The translations under genes were made by a program, and so were the position numbers. A stretch of DNA of 64,000 bases. Origin: an uncultured Bacilli bacterium. Lineage in GTDB: Bacteria; Bacillota_I; Bacilli_A; RF39; UBA660. Positions within the stretch are counted from its first letter, which is position 1, and the number at the start of each line of letters is the position of its first letter. Positions 16,664 to 24,811 of the stretch are shown in pieces. The DNA lies in contig CAKPDH010000001.1 in the NCBI GenBank assembly GCA_934148845.1, positions 124,001 through 188,000 on the forward strand, written 5' to 3'. The notes under the pieces were generated by a model. The model was not told the DNA's origin. It made no database searches and was given only the letters and a program-made list of their open reading frames with translations.

Positions 16664-17659
16664 ATGACAAAATGGGATAAAGATTATTTAGAACTTTGTA
16701 AAAGAATACTTAAAGAAGGGGAAGAAGTAGAAAATAGAACAGGAATTAATACAATTAAAATACCGAGTCACACTTTTCATTTTGATTTGAGTAAAGAATT
16801 TCCAATTCTTCAAACAAAACAATTATTCTTTAAAAATGCTATTACTGAAATACTATGGATATATCAAGCACAAAGTAATAATGTAGATTGGCTTCATGAA
16901 AGGGGAAATAAAGTATGGGATGAATGGATGATAGATTCAGATGGTATTTATAGAACTTATAAAACTGTTGATGGGGCTAGGGTTTTAAATAGTGAAAAAA
17001 ATTTTGGAACTGAATTTAGTCATACTATAGGTACTGCTTATGGATGGATAGTTAATAAATATAAATTAACTGATCAACTTTTAGATACTATAAAAAATAA
17101 TCCAACGGATAGAAGATTAATTATGTCATTGTGGCAAAATGAATGGCTTAAAACAGCAGTATTGCCATCTTGTGTTTGGTCTAGTGAATGGGATGTAACT
17201 GATGGAAAGCTTAATGCTTGGGTTCATCAAAGAAGCTGTGATGTACCACTTGGACTACCTTTTAATGTGACGCAATATGCAACCTTATTAACTCTTTTTT
17301 CACAGTGTGCATCTCTAAAACCCGGCACTCTTGACTGGTCAATAAAAGACGCACATATCTATACTAATCAAATAGATGGAATAATAGAACAAATAAAAAG
17401 AGATGAAATATATGAAAAATTAAAAAAGTATACAAAAGATGATTTGATAAGATTAAAACACCACTTAGAAAATGAAGAAAATAAAGATGATACTTTATTA
17501 AGAATTATAGATATTATATTAGAACCAACAAAACCATATTTATGGGTAAATCCAGATATTAAAGATTTTTACGCATTTGATAATTCAAAAAATTTAAATG
17601 ATATTAAAGTTAAGGAGTATAAGCACATGGGAAAAATTAAGTTTCCTATTGCTCAGTAA
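16664..17659 (+). CDS. thyA: Thymidylate synthase, ThyA family (PCV subtype)
   Basis: ThyA converts dUMP and methylene-THF to dTMP and dihydrofolate. The 331-residue product has the nucleophile C170 in LPSCVWSS, the RRLIMSLW phosphate-binding stretch near 150, the RSCDVPLGLPFNVTQYATLL block and DAHIYTNQ. Residue 171 is Val where the common PCH subtype has His. The B. subtilis ThyA sequence also reads PCV, so this belongs to that branch. A strong AGGAGGG site precedes the ATG; a possible promoter (TTGACT 16617, TAAAAT 16640) would leave almost no leader. folA starts two bases after the stop. Confidence 0.93.
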   Translation: MTKWDKDYLELCKRILKEGEEVENRTGINTIKIPSHTFHFDLSKEFPILQTKQLFFKNAITEILWIYQAQSNNVDWLHERGNKVWDEWMIDSDGIYRTYKTVDGARVLNSEKNFGTEFSHTIGTAYGWIVNKYKLTDQLLDTIKNNPTDRRLIMSLWQNEWLKTAVLPSCVWSSEWDVTDGKLNAWVHQRSCDVPLGLPFNVTQYATLLTLFSQCASLKPGTLDWSIKDAHIYTNQIDGIIEQIKRDEIYEKLKKYTKDDLIRLKHHLENEENKDDTLLRIIDIILEPTKPYLWVNPDIKDFYAFDNSKNLNDIKVKEYKHMGKIKFPIAQ

Positions 17660-17661
17660 TT

Positions 17662-18141
17662 ATGGACATTAATTTAATTGCAGCAATAGGTAAAAATAAT
17701 GAATTAGGGTATAATAAAGATTTAATCTGGAAAATAAAGGGAGATTTAAAGTTCTTTAAAAATACTACTATTGGACATCCAGTAGTAATGGGTAGGAGGA
17801 CTTTTGAATCTCTACCTAAAGTATTACCACAAAGAGAAAATATAGTTATTAGTAGCACTATGGAAGATGTAAATAAAGAAATAAAACTTTATAGAAGTGT
17901 TAAAGAATTTTTAGAAGAATATAAAAAATATAATGGTGATGTTTTTGTAATAGGTGGTGAATCTATATACTCACAGTTTATAGACCTTGCAGATAAAATT
18001 TATTTAACAGAAATAGACGATTCGAAACTATCTGATGTATATTTTCCTAAATTTGACAAAAATAAATATTCAAAGAATCTAATTTTAACTAATATAGAAG
18101 ATGGTATAAAATATAGTCATGTTTTATATAAGAAAAAATAA
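17662..18141 (+). CDS. folA: Dihydrofolate reductase
   Basis: DHFR reduces dihydrofolate with NADPH, regenerating the THF spent by ThyA. The 159-residue product starts MDINLIAAIGKNNELGYNKDLIW, with the substrate-binding acidic residue in the KGDLKFFKNTT helix, VVMGRRTFESLP and the NADPH-binding VFVIGGESIYSQF near residue 95. The start lies two bases after the thyA stop, an operon that couples the two steps of the dTMP cycle. Length is typical. Confidence 0.95.
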   Translation: MDINLIAAIGKNNELGYNKDLIWKIKGDLKFFKNTTIGHPVVMGRRTFESLPKVLPQRENIVISSTMEDVNKEIKLYRSVKEFLEEYKKYNGDVFVIGGESIYSQFIDLADKIYLTEIDDSKLSDVYFPKFDKNKYSKNLILTNIEDGIKYSHVLYKKK

Positions 18142-18153
18142 TAATAAAAAATA

Positions 18154-18182
18154 TTGTCGAAAAAAATCAAGTGTGATATAAT
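18154..18182 (+). promoter_or_regulatory. Promoter of ezrA
   Basis: TTGTCG (18154-18159) and TATAAT (18177-18182), spacing 17. Confidence 0.75.
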
Positions 18183-18199
18183 TATAATAGGTGATCGCT

Positions 18200-19918
18200 A
18201 TGGATAATTTAACGCTTATTATGTTAACACTTTTTTTAATATGCTCTGGCCTTATAATAGCAGTGTTAAATTTAATTCAGACTAGAAAAAATAAAAAAAT
18301 CAAAAAAACTTTGGAAAAGTTAGAAGTAGAAAAAAATGAACTTGCTACTTCTCCTATTGTACCTGAACTTGCAAAGGTAGAGGCTTTTTTGAATAATGAT
18401 AAATTAAAAGAATTATATGATGAATGGACAAAAAGATTAAAACAGATAAAAGAAGTCCAAATACCTAAATTATCTGATATGATTTTGGATGCTGAATATA
18501 CACTTTCTCAAATGGATTATAAAGGTACTACATATAAAATAGCAAAACTAGAAATGGAATTATATAAAGTTAGAACTAATTCAGATTTTTTATTTGGTGA
18601 AATAAAAGATTTAACTACAAGTGAAGAGAGAAATAGAACTATAATAACTGATTATAAATCAAGATATAGAGCTCTTTATCAAAAATATGTTGATATTAAA
18701 TCTGAATATGGAGATTTTAGTGAAATTGTAAATGATGAATTTAAATTAATAGCAAGTAAATTTGAACAATTTGAAACTATGATGGATAATAATGAATATA
18801 TCGAAGTAAATGATGTTTTAAGTAATATAGATGAATTATTAAATCATATGGCTATTGTAGTGGAAGAAGTGCCTTCTATTGTTCTTATGTTATCTAATAT
18901 ACTTCCTAAAAAAATAAATGAAGCAAAATCTACATATGATAAGATGATAAATGAAGGATATCCTCTAGATTATTTGAATGTTGAATATAATTTAGATGAA
19001 GCAAATAAGAAAATAGAAGATATAAAGAATAGAACAACAAAGCTTGATATGAATGAAAGTCTAGTTGAACTTAAAGCTTTATTAGATTATTTTGATACTT
19101 TAGCAGGAGCATTTGATAAAGAAAAAAACGATAGAAAAACTTATGAAGATAAGTTAATATCATTTGAAAAACGCTTGACTAAAATGAATAGTGCGGTAGA
19201 TGAAGTATATGATCAGATAGATGAAATAAAAAATATTTATAATCTAAAGTCTGAAAATATAAATGCTTTAAATGAAGTAAGAACTGAAATGTATAATATT
19301 AATACAAATTATAAAGTATTAAAGGATCATACAAAGTTTAATAGTACATTTGCATATTCTAAATTAGTTAAAGAAGTAGAAGGATTATCAAATTCACTTG
19401 TTAACTCACAAGAAAAATTTGAAGAAGCTTTAAATGTAATTGGTGGTATGCATGACGATGAGATACGAGCACGTCAACAATTAGAAGAAATTAAAAATGT
19501 ATTAAAGGATTCTAAAGCTCAAATTAAAGAATATAATTTACCATTAATTCCTAGTGAATATTATACTGAATTAGGTGAGGCTAATAATGCTATTAAAGAA
19601 ATAATAAAAGAATTAGATAAAAAACCAATCACAATAGATGTATTAAATACAAGAGTTGATACAGCACGTGATTTAGTTCTTAAATTATATACTAAGACTA
19701 AAAGTATGATGAAAAATGCAATGTTTGCAGAAAAAGCAATTGTATATGGAAATAGATATAGAAGTACAAATGAAGAATTAAATAATAGTTTAAATATATC
19801 AGAACAATTATTTTATAAAGGAGAATATAAGAAGTCTTTTGAACTTACTATTAATGCCATTAATAGAATAGAACCTGGTATATATAATAAAATACTAAAT
19901 TTATATGGTGAAAAGTAA
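18200..19918 (+). CDS. ezrA: Septation ring formation regulator EzrA
   Basis: EzrA is a membrane-anchored regulator of FtsZ ring assembly in low-GC Gram-positives. The product (572 residues) has one N-terminal membrane helix (LTLIMLTLFLICSGLIIAVLNLI, about residues 3-25) followed by spectrin-like coiled-coil repeats for the rest of its length, with the LEEIKNVLKDSKAQIKEYNLP region near the C-terminus. Topology (N-out, C-in) and length match the family. A GTG at 18191 is in frame, but AGGTGAT at 18189-18195 fits the ATG at 18200 better. It is monocistronic, followed by the thrS promoter. Confidence 0.9.
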   Translation: MDNLTLIMLTLFLICSGLIIAVLNLIQTRKNKKIKKTLEKLEVEKNELATSPIVPELAKVEAFLNNDKLKELYDEWTKRLKQIKEVQIPKLSDMILDAEYTLSQMDYKGTTYKIAKLEMELYKVRTNSDFLFGEIKDLTTSEERNRTIITDYKSRYRALYQKYVDIKSEYGDFSEIVNDEFKLIASKFEQFETMMDNNEYIEVNDVLSNIDELLNHMAIVVEEVPSIVLMLSNILPKKINEAKSTYDKMINEGYPLDYLNVEYNLDEANKKIEDIKNRTTKLDMNESLVELKALLDYFDTLAGAFDKEKNDRKTYEDKLISFEKRLTKMNSAVDEVYDQIDEIKNIYNLKSENINALNEVRTEMYNINTNYKVLKDHTKFNSTFAYSKLVKEVEGLSNSLVNSQEKFEEALNVIGGMHDDEIRARQQLEEIKNVLKDSKAQIKEYNLPLIPSEYYTELGEANNAIKEIIKELDKKPITIDVLNTRVDTARDLVLKLYTKTKSMMKNAMFAEKAIVYGNRYRSTNEELNNSLNISEQLFYKGEYKKSFELTINAINRIEPGIYNKILNLYGEK

Positions 19919-19925
19919 AAAAGTA

Positions 19926-19954
19926 TTAACAAATTAAAAAAAATATGTTAAAAT
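19926..19954 (+). promoter_or_regulatory. Promoter of the thrS T-box leader
   Basis: TTAACA (19926-19931) and TAAAAT (19949-19954) are 17 bases apart, with a TG at 19946-19947 extending the -10. Confidence 0.8.
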
Positions 19955-19960
19955 ATTTTC

Positions 19961-20175
19961 ATCAAAGGCAATGATTAGGACACGATTATTAAAGTATCAT
20001 GATAGAGAGCTAGATTATGGTGGAATTCTAGTATGTAATTTAATAGTTACTACCTATGAGCTGTTATCGAAAGATAAACCGGATAATACCGTTATTTAAA
20101 TTAAGATATAAATTAGGATGGTACCGCGTACTACGTTTCTTACGCTCCTTAGTGGAGATAGGAAACGTTTTTTTA
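19961..20175 (+). promoter_or_regulatory. T-box riboswitch of thrS (threonine)
   Basis: A complete T-box leader. The Stem I apical region has the classic AGAGAGCTAG...GGTGGAATTCTAG layout (about 20003-20030). The specifier region reads ACTACC near 20049-20054; both triplets are threonine codons. The T-box core AGGATGGTACCGCG is at 20115-20128, and the terminator pairs ACGTTTC (20133-20139) with GAAACGT (20162-20168) before seven T. Uncharged tRNA-Thr should allow read-through into thrS. Confidence 0.9.
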
Positions 20176-20188
20176 TAGGAGAGGTTTT

Positions 20189-21937
20189 ATGATAAATATT
20201 AAAGAAGATAAAGAGTTAAATGTATTAAATCATTCATGTGCACATTTAATGGCACATGCTATAAAGCACTTATATAAAGATGCAAAATTTTGGGTAGGCC
20301 CTGTAATAGATAGTGGTTTTTATTATGATGTTGATTTAGGTGATGCTGTAATAAATTCATCTGACTTATTAAAAATAGAAAGTGAAATGAAAAAAATAGC
20401 TAAGTCTGATAAGTTAATTAAAAGAATTGAGTTATCTAAAGGAGAAGCACTTGATATGTTTAAGGATGATCCATATAAGATTGATTTAATTTCTAGAATG
20501 GATGAAGATAATACTGTTATAAGTGCTTATAAGCAAGATGACTTTATTGATTTATGTAGAGGACCTCATATGCCAACTACTAAATCTATGAAATATTTTA
20601 AGCTTATAAAAGTATCAGGTGCATATTATAAAGGTGATTCAAAAAATAAAATGCTTCAAAGAATATATGGAGTATGCTTTAATAATCAAGAAGACTTAGA
20701 TAATTATTTAAAAGAATTAGAAGAAGCTAAAGAAAGAGATCATAGAAAAATAGGAAAAGATTTAGGTATATTTATGTCTCATGATTTAGTTGGAAAAGGT
20801 ATGCCACTTTGGTTACCTAATGGTGCTATAATAAGAAAACAACTAGAAAATTATATATATGATAAAGAAAGAAAAATGGGATATTTACATGTATATACAC
20901 CTTGTGTTGGTACTATTGATTTATATAAGACTAGTGGTCACTTTGATCATTATAAAGAAAATATGTTCCCATCAATGAAAGTAGATGATGAAGAGTTTGT
21001 ACTTCGTCCAATGAATTGTCCTCATCATATGTTAGTTTATGGTAATGAGCTTCATTCTTATAGAGATTTACCTATTAGAATAGGTGAGTTTGCAACTGAT
21101 TTTAGATATGAAGCAAGTGGAGCTGTTAAGGGACTTGAAAGAGTACGTTGTATGTGCCAAAATGATGCTCATCTTTTTGTTAGACCAGATCAAATAGGTG
21201 ATGAATTTAAAAAGGTAGTATCTCTTATTTTAGAGGTATATAAAGACTTTGGACTTAAAAATTATAAATTTAGATTATCATTAAGAGATCCTTTAGATAA
21301 ACATAAATACTTTGATGATGATGAAATGTGGAATATAGCAGAAGATAAATTAAGAAGTGTATTAAATGAACTTGGATGTGAATATACTGAAGCTATTGGA
21401 GAAGCTGCATTTTATGGCCCTAAACTTGATGTTGAGGTAAAACCTGCAGTAGGACCTGAAGTAACTCTTTCTACTTGTCAATTAGATTTCTTATTACCAA
21501 GAAGATTTGAACTTACTTATGTTGATTCAGATGGAACTAAAAAAACTCCAGTAGTACTACATAGAGCAATTTTTGGAACATTTGATAGATTTACTGCATT
21601 TATATTAGAAGAAACTAAGGGAGCTTTACCACTTTGGTTAAGTCCAGTACAATTTAATGTAATACCAGTAAATAATAAATATCATAAAGAATATGCAACT
21701 AAGATTTATGATATGCTAAAAGATAAAGATTATAGAGTTAATCTAGATGATAGAGATGAAAAGCTAGGATATAAAATGAGAGAATCAGTAATGAAGAAAA
21801 TACCATATTCAATAATCATAGGACAAAAAGAAGTAGACAATAATAATATTAGTTATAGAACTTATGGTAGTGAAGAGACTATAACTTTATCAAAAGAAGA
21901 ATTTATGGCTTTAATAGAAAAAGAATTAAGTAAATAG
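20189..21937 (+). CDS. thrS: Threonine--tRNA ligase lacking the N-terminal TGS domain
   Basis: ThrRS charges tRNA-Thr and edits mischarged Ser-tRNA(Thr). The product has 582 residues against about 640 usual, and starts almost at the editing domain: [11 protein letters not shown] (the HxxxH site) at residues 15-25 and the LCRGPHMP Cys site near 125. Catalytic motifs follow: the zinc-site Cys in [10 protein letters not shown], motif 2 around [20 protein letters not shown], and motif 3, then the C-terminal anticodon-binding domain. The roughly 60-residue TGS domain is absent, and no coding room exists upstream because the T-box terminator ends at 20175. Confidence 0.95.
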   Translation: MINIKEDKELNVLNHSCAHLMAHAIKHLYKDAKFWVGPVIDSGFYYDVDLGDAVINSSDLLKIESEMKKIAKSDKLIKRIELSKGEALDMFKDDPYKIDLISRMDEDNTVISAYKQDDFIDLCRGPHMPTTKSMKYFKLIKVSGAYYKGDSKNKMLQRIYGVCFNNQEDLDNYLKELEEAKERDHRKIGKDLGIFMSHDLVGKGMPLWLPNGAIIRKQLENYIYDKERKMGYLHVYTPCVGTIDLYKTSGHFDHYKENMFPSMKVDDEEFVLRPMNCPHHMLVYGNELHSYRDLPIRIGEFATDFRYEASGAVKGLERVRCMCQNDAHLFVRPDQIGDEFKKVVSLILEVYKDFGLKNYKFRLSLRDPLDKHKYFDDDEMWNIAEDKLRSVLNELGCEYTEAIGEAAFYGPKLDVEVKPAVGPEVTLSTCQLDFLLPRRFELTYVDSDGTKKTPVVLHRAIFGTFDRFTAFILEETKGALPLWLSPVQFNVIPVNNKYHKEYATKIYDMLKDKDYRVNLDDRDEKLGYKMRESVMKKIPYSIIIGQKEVDNNNISYRTYGSEETITLSKEEFMALIEKELSK

Positions 21938-21943
21938 GAGTTT

Positions 21944-22425
21944 TATGAAAAGATTTTCAAATAAAATAGCTTTAAAGCAATATAAAAAAGCATTAATAGG
22001 GACTTATTATATCAATATTATTAGTAATTATAGGTATTATATTTTGGATATGAAAAGATAGTATTATAAAAGAATCTAAGAAAAATATTTATGGCTTAAA
22101 TGATATAATAATCAGTAATGAAGAAACTAAAGATTATAAAATGGCATATATAAATAATATGATAACTCCATATAAATTTGCAGTTTATGATAATACAACA
22201 GATGCTTATTATATAGTAAAAGCCAGAAAATCAAAAGGTATTAAAACTGCTCGGTGTATTATTTTATTACTTACTAATGGTAATAAAATAAATATAGTTA
22301 ATAGTTCTTTATCAAAAAAATCATTAGAACAATATAATCAAGTATGGGATTATATAATAAATAAAAATAATAATATATTGGTAGGTTATACCGATATAAA
22401 TAAAAAAAATATAAAGAAAGTTTAA
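21944..22425 (+). pseudogene. Broken gene for a membrane-anchored protein of unknown function
   Basis: An ATG at 21944 starts a basic segment (MKRFSNKIALKQYKKALI). Near 22000, at an AGGG run, the frame must shift to continue as a hydrophobic helix (GLIISILLVIIGIIFW), and that frame is cut by a TGA at 22051-22053. The same frame then runs open through 22425 and contains an internal ATG at 22141 that could still make a 94-residue protein. Reassembled, it looks like a short basic head, one membrane helix and a soluble domain of about 120 residues. Two independent lesions argue for decay rather than a sequencing slip. No family recognised. Confidence 0.6.
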
Positions 22426-22444
22426 GAAAAGAGGTAAAATAATT

Positions 22445-22984
22445 ATGGAATTAAAAGGAAGTAAAACTTATACTAATTTAATGAGTGCTTTTGCAGGAGA
22501 AAGTCAAGCAAGAAATAAGTATACATATTTTGCAAGTAAAGCGAGAAAAGAAGGCTATGAACAAATAGCAGCTATATTTGAAGAAACTGCTAATAATGAA
22601 AAAGAGCATGCTAAGATGTGGTTTAAATTATTAGAAGGTGGAGATATTAAAACTACTACTGATAATTTAAAAGCAGCTGCTGAGGGTGAGAATTATGAGT
22701 GGACTGATATGTACGCATCATTTGCTAAAACAGCAAAGGAAGAAGGTTTTGACCATATAGCTAAACTTTTTCTAGGTGTTGCTGAAATAGAAAAAGCACA
22801 TGAAGAAAGATATAAAAAGTTACTTAAAAATATAGACGAAAAGATAGTATTTTCTAGCGAAGGAGATACTATTTGGATTTGTAGAAACTGTGGGCATATT
22901 GTAATTGGAAAGGAAGCTCCAAAAGTTTGTCCAATATGTGCTCATCCACAAAGCTATTTTGAAAGAAAAGCAAATAATTATTAA
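22445..22984 (+). CDS. rbr: Rubrerythrin
   Basis: Rubrerythrin reduces hydrogen peroxide in the cytoplasm of anaerobes. The 179-residue product has an N-terminal four-helix diiron domain with the paired Glu/His ligands (GESQARNKY near residue 19, [11 protein letters not shown] near 50, [10 protein letters not shown] near 115) and a C-terminal rubredoxin domain with CRNCG and CPICAHP around residues 146-164. An AAGAGG site lies before the ATG. It signals an anaerobic or microaerophilic lifestyle. The gene stands alone behind the broken membrane gene. Confidence 0.95.
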   Translation: MELKGSKTYTNLMSAFAGESQARNKYTYFASKARKEGYEQIAAIFEETANNEKEHAKMWFKLLEGGDIKTTTDNLKAAAEGENYEWTDMYASFAKTAKEEGFDHIAKLFLGVAEIEKAHEERYKKLLKNIDEKIVFSSEGDTIWICRNCGHIVIGKEAPKVCPICAHPQSYFERKANNY

Positions 22985-22996
22985 TGCTTTTTTTTA
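22967..22996 (+). terminator. Possible terminator after rubrerythrin
   Basis: AAAGCA (22967-22972) pairs with TGCTTT (22985-22990) followed by T-run; the stem is short and overlaps the coding end. Confidence 0.5.
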
Positions 22997-23005
22997 TTTC
23001 AAATG

Positions 23006-23034
23006 TTGCTTTTTTTTAAAATTAATAATATAAT
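23006..23034 (+). promoter_or_regulatory. Promoter of the Q/N-rich membrane protein gene
   Basis: TTGCTT (23006-23011) and TATAAT (23029-23034), spacing 17. Confidence 0.65.
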
Positions 23035-23059
23035 TATATAGTAAGAAAGTAGGGATAAT

Positions 23060-24040
23060 ATGATTGATAAATTATTTATGAGAGTACTTGGAGCAATATC
23101 ATCGGCGCTTATAATAGTATCTGTTTTTGTACCTTTTTCAACTATTGTAGATACGGGTCTTTTTGAATTATATGATAATCTAGACATGATTTATGTACCT
23201 ATTACAATAATTGTATTTGGTGCAATTGGCGTACTAGCATTTTCAATTAATATAAAAACAGAATTTGCATATACAACTGTAGGTGCTATTTCATTCTTTT
23301 TAATTATGCAAACTATGGAAGTATTAAATAATGGAGTAGGATTAAGTAAGTTTAGTTTAGGTTATTATTTCTTACTTATTGGTGATTTATTAACTCTTAT
23401 ATTTACATTTTTATCTAATTTAAAGCGAAAAAAAAGTGTATCACCAGTTATTATAGAAGATAATTCAAGTATTCCAGTGTCAAATCAAAATATATATAGT
23501 AATTTACAAGGTGTAAATCAAGTGCCTCAAACGCCAAATATACAACCACAAGGATTAAATATGGCAGTAAATAATCAAATGCAAGTACCTAATTTAGGTA
23601 TAAATAATCAAATACAACCACAAGTACCTATACAGCCTATAAATCAAAATATAAATCCTATAAGTTTAGATCAAACACCTGGATTGAATTCAAATTTAAC
23701 TAATACTAAGCAAATTAATCAAGTATCACAAGAACCTATAAATAATTTAAATCCAAATCCTATAGGTTTAGAACCAATACCAGAGTTAAATGTAAATTTA
23801 ACTTCACTTAATAGTAATATTCCACCTATCGCACCTGTTATTCAACCTCAAAATGAAACTGTAGATATGCCTAAAATGAATCCAGTGCTTGCTGAATTTA
23901 CAAATAATAATATTCAACAAGTTCAAAATAATAAGTCCAAGAGTACAAATACTTTTTTAAATAATCAGGTAAATCAGACTAATACAAATAACCAATCAAA
24001 TAGTACTGCACCATCGTCATTGGATATATTTGGAAGATAA
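23060..24040 (+). CDS. Membrane protein with a long Q/N/P-rich low-complexity tail
   Basis: A 326-residue protein of unknown function. Residues 1-125 hold about four membrane helices (for example ISSALIIVSVFVPF, ITIIVFGAIGVLAFSI, TTVGAISFFLIMQTM and FLLIGDLLTLIFTFL) ending in a basic LKRKKS stop-transfer signal. Residues about 130-326 are low-complexity, dominated by Asn, Gln, Pro and Ile, with loose recurring units such as INNQIQ, PQVPIQP and LNxNPIxLxxxP. The tail probably faces the cytoplasm by the positive-inside rule. No family recognised. Own promoter and terminator. Confidence 0.75.
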   Translation: MIDKLFMRVLGAISSALIIVSVFVPFSTIVDTGLFELYDNLDMIYVPITIIVFGAIGVLAFSINIKTEFAYTTVGAISFFLIMQTMEVLNNGVGLSKFSLGYYFLLIGDLLTLIFTFLSNLKRKKSVSPVIIEDNSSIPVSNQNIYSNLQGVNQVPQTPNIQPQGLNMAVNNQMQVPNLGINNQIQPQVPIQPINQNINPISLDQTPGLNSNLTNTKQINQVSQEPINNLNPNPIGLEPIPELNVNLTSLNSNIPPIAPVIQPQNETVDMPKMNPVLAEFTNNNIQQVQNNKSKSTNTFLNNQVNQTNTNNQSNSTAPSSLDIFGR

Positions 24041-24065
24041 GAAAAACTTAAGCTTATCTTTTTTT
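24036..24065 (+). terminator. Intrinsic terminator after the Q/N-rich protein
   Basis: GATAAG (24036-24041) pairs with CTTATC (24053-24058), followed by seven T to 24065. Confidence 0.75.
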
Positions 24066-24111
24066 GACATTTTTTTTAATTTAAATAAAGTAAAATTAAA
24101 TAGGTGATATC

Positions 24112-24489
24112 ATGTATTATCTATTTATAATTAAAGATGATTATTTTAAACATAATAGTAAATATTTATATGAAATATTATATAAAATAAAACATATGCA
24201 TAAAGAAAACTATAATTATGGTATTAGTTTATTTTATAATATTTGTGAATTATTTGATACTAAAAATTTAAATAATTATATAAGTTCAAAATATAAATTA
24301 AATAAAATTAATAATAAATTCTATTTAGATAAATATAATTATTTTGAAATAAAAAAAACATATTGTAAGATTAATAATAGTAAATATTTAAGAGAGATAT
24401 TATGTATATTTTTCATATATAATAAAAATATTTTTGTATGTGACTTTTTTTCAAATGAATATTTTTGGTTAAGAGATAAATTTAAATAA
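24112..24489 (+). CDS. sirA: Probable sporulation inhibitor of replication (SirA-like)
   Basis: A 125-residue, Tyr/Asn/Lys-rich protein starting MYYLFIIKDDYFKHN. SirA of Bacillus binds DnaA domain I and blocks re-initiation when sporulation starts; it begins with a similar Y-x-I-x-L-I-x-D head. The main support is context: the next gene is yneF, and in B. subtilis sirA (yneE) stands directly upstream of yneF. Overall similarity is weak by eye, so this is an inference from synteny, size and N-terminal pattern. The GGTGAT site upstream fits the ATG. Confidence 0.55.
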   Translation: MYYLFIIKDDYFKHNSKYLYEILYKIKHMHKENYNYGISLFYNICELFDTKNLNNYISSKYKLNKINNKFYLDKYNYFEIKKTYCKINNSKYLREILCIFFIYNKNIFVCDFFSNEYFWLRDKFK

Positions 24490-24492
24490 TAC

Positions 24493-24521
24493 TTGAAAAA
24501 TATACATTAATATAGTAAAAT
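24493..24521 (+). promoter_or_regulatory. Promoter of yneF
   Basis: TTGAAA (24493-24498) and TAAAAT (24516-24521), spacing 17. Confidence 0.7.
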
Positions 24522-24544
24522 GTTTATACAAGGGAGGATATAAC

Positions 24545-24748
24545 ATGGATATTTTATATATATTAATAGGGCTTGTAATTGGAGCAGTAATAGGATTTTT
24601 TGTAGCACGTTCATATATGAAAAAATTTTTAAAGAAAAATCCACCAATTAATGAACAAATGATTAAAGCTATGATGATGCAGATGGGAAGAACTCCTAGT
24701 CAAAAGCAAGTAAATCAAATGATGAAATCAATGAATAAATATATGTAA
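24545..24748 (+). CDS. yneF: YneF family (UPF0154) membrane protein
   Basis: A 67-residue protein with one N-terminal membrane helix ([23 protein letters not shown]) and a conserved cytoplasmic tail [36 protein letters not shown], which is the signature of the UPF0154 family. Function is unknown; it is widespread in low-GC Gram-positives. A strong GGGAGGAT site precedes the ATG. It sits behind the SirA-like gene as in Bacillus. Confidence 0.92.
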   Translation: MDILYILIGLVIGAVIGFFVARSYMKKFLKKNPPINEQMIKAMMMQMGRTPSQKQVNQMMKSMNKYM

Positions 24749-24777
24749 TACCAATATTGAATTTTGGTATTTTTTTG
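24747..24777 (+). terminator. Intrinsic terminator after yneF
   Basis: AATACCAA (24747-24754) pairs with TTGGTATT (24764-24771), then T-run. The -35 of the next promoter lies inside the loop. Confidence 0.75.
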
Positions 24778-24784
24778 TTATAAT
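24757..24784 (+). promoter_or_regulatory. Promoter of the pilin-LRR gene, embedded in the yneF terminator
   Basis: TTGAAT (24757-24762) and TATAAT (24779-24784) are 16 bases apart with an extended TG at 24776-24777. Confidence 0.65.
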
Positions 24785-24811
24785 TTATATAGTCGGTTAG
24801 AGAGGTAAAAT

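Noticed and set aside
22051..22053. TGA read as Trp (mollicute code) in the broken membrane gene
   Set aside because: TGA ends rsmH and several overlapping genes (ATGA junctions at 55195, 61455 and 63811), and Trp is written TGG throughout, so TGA is a stop here.
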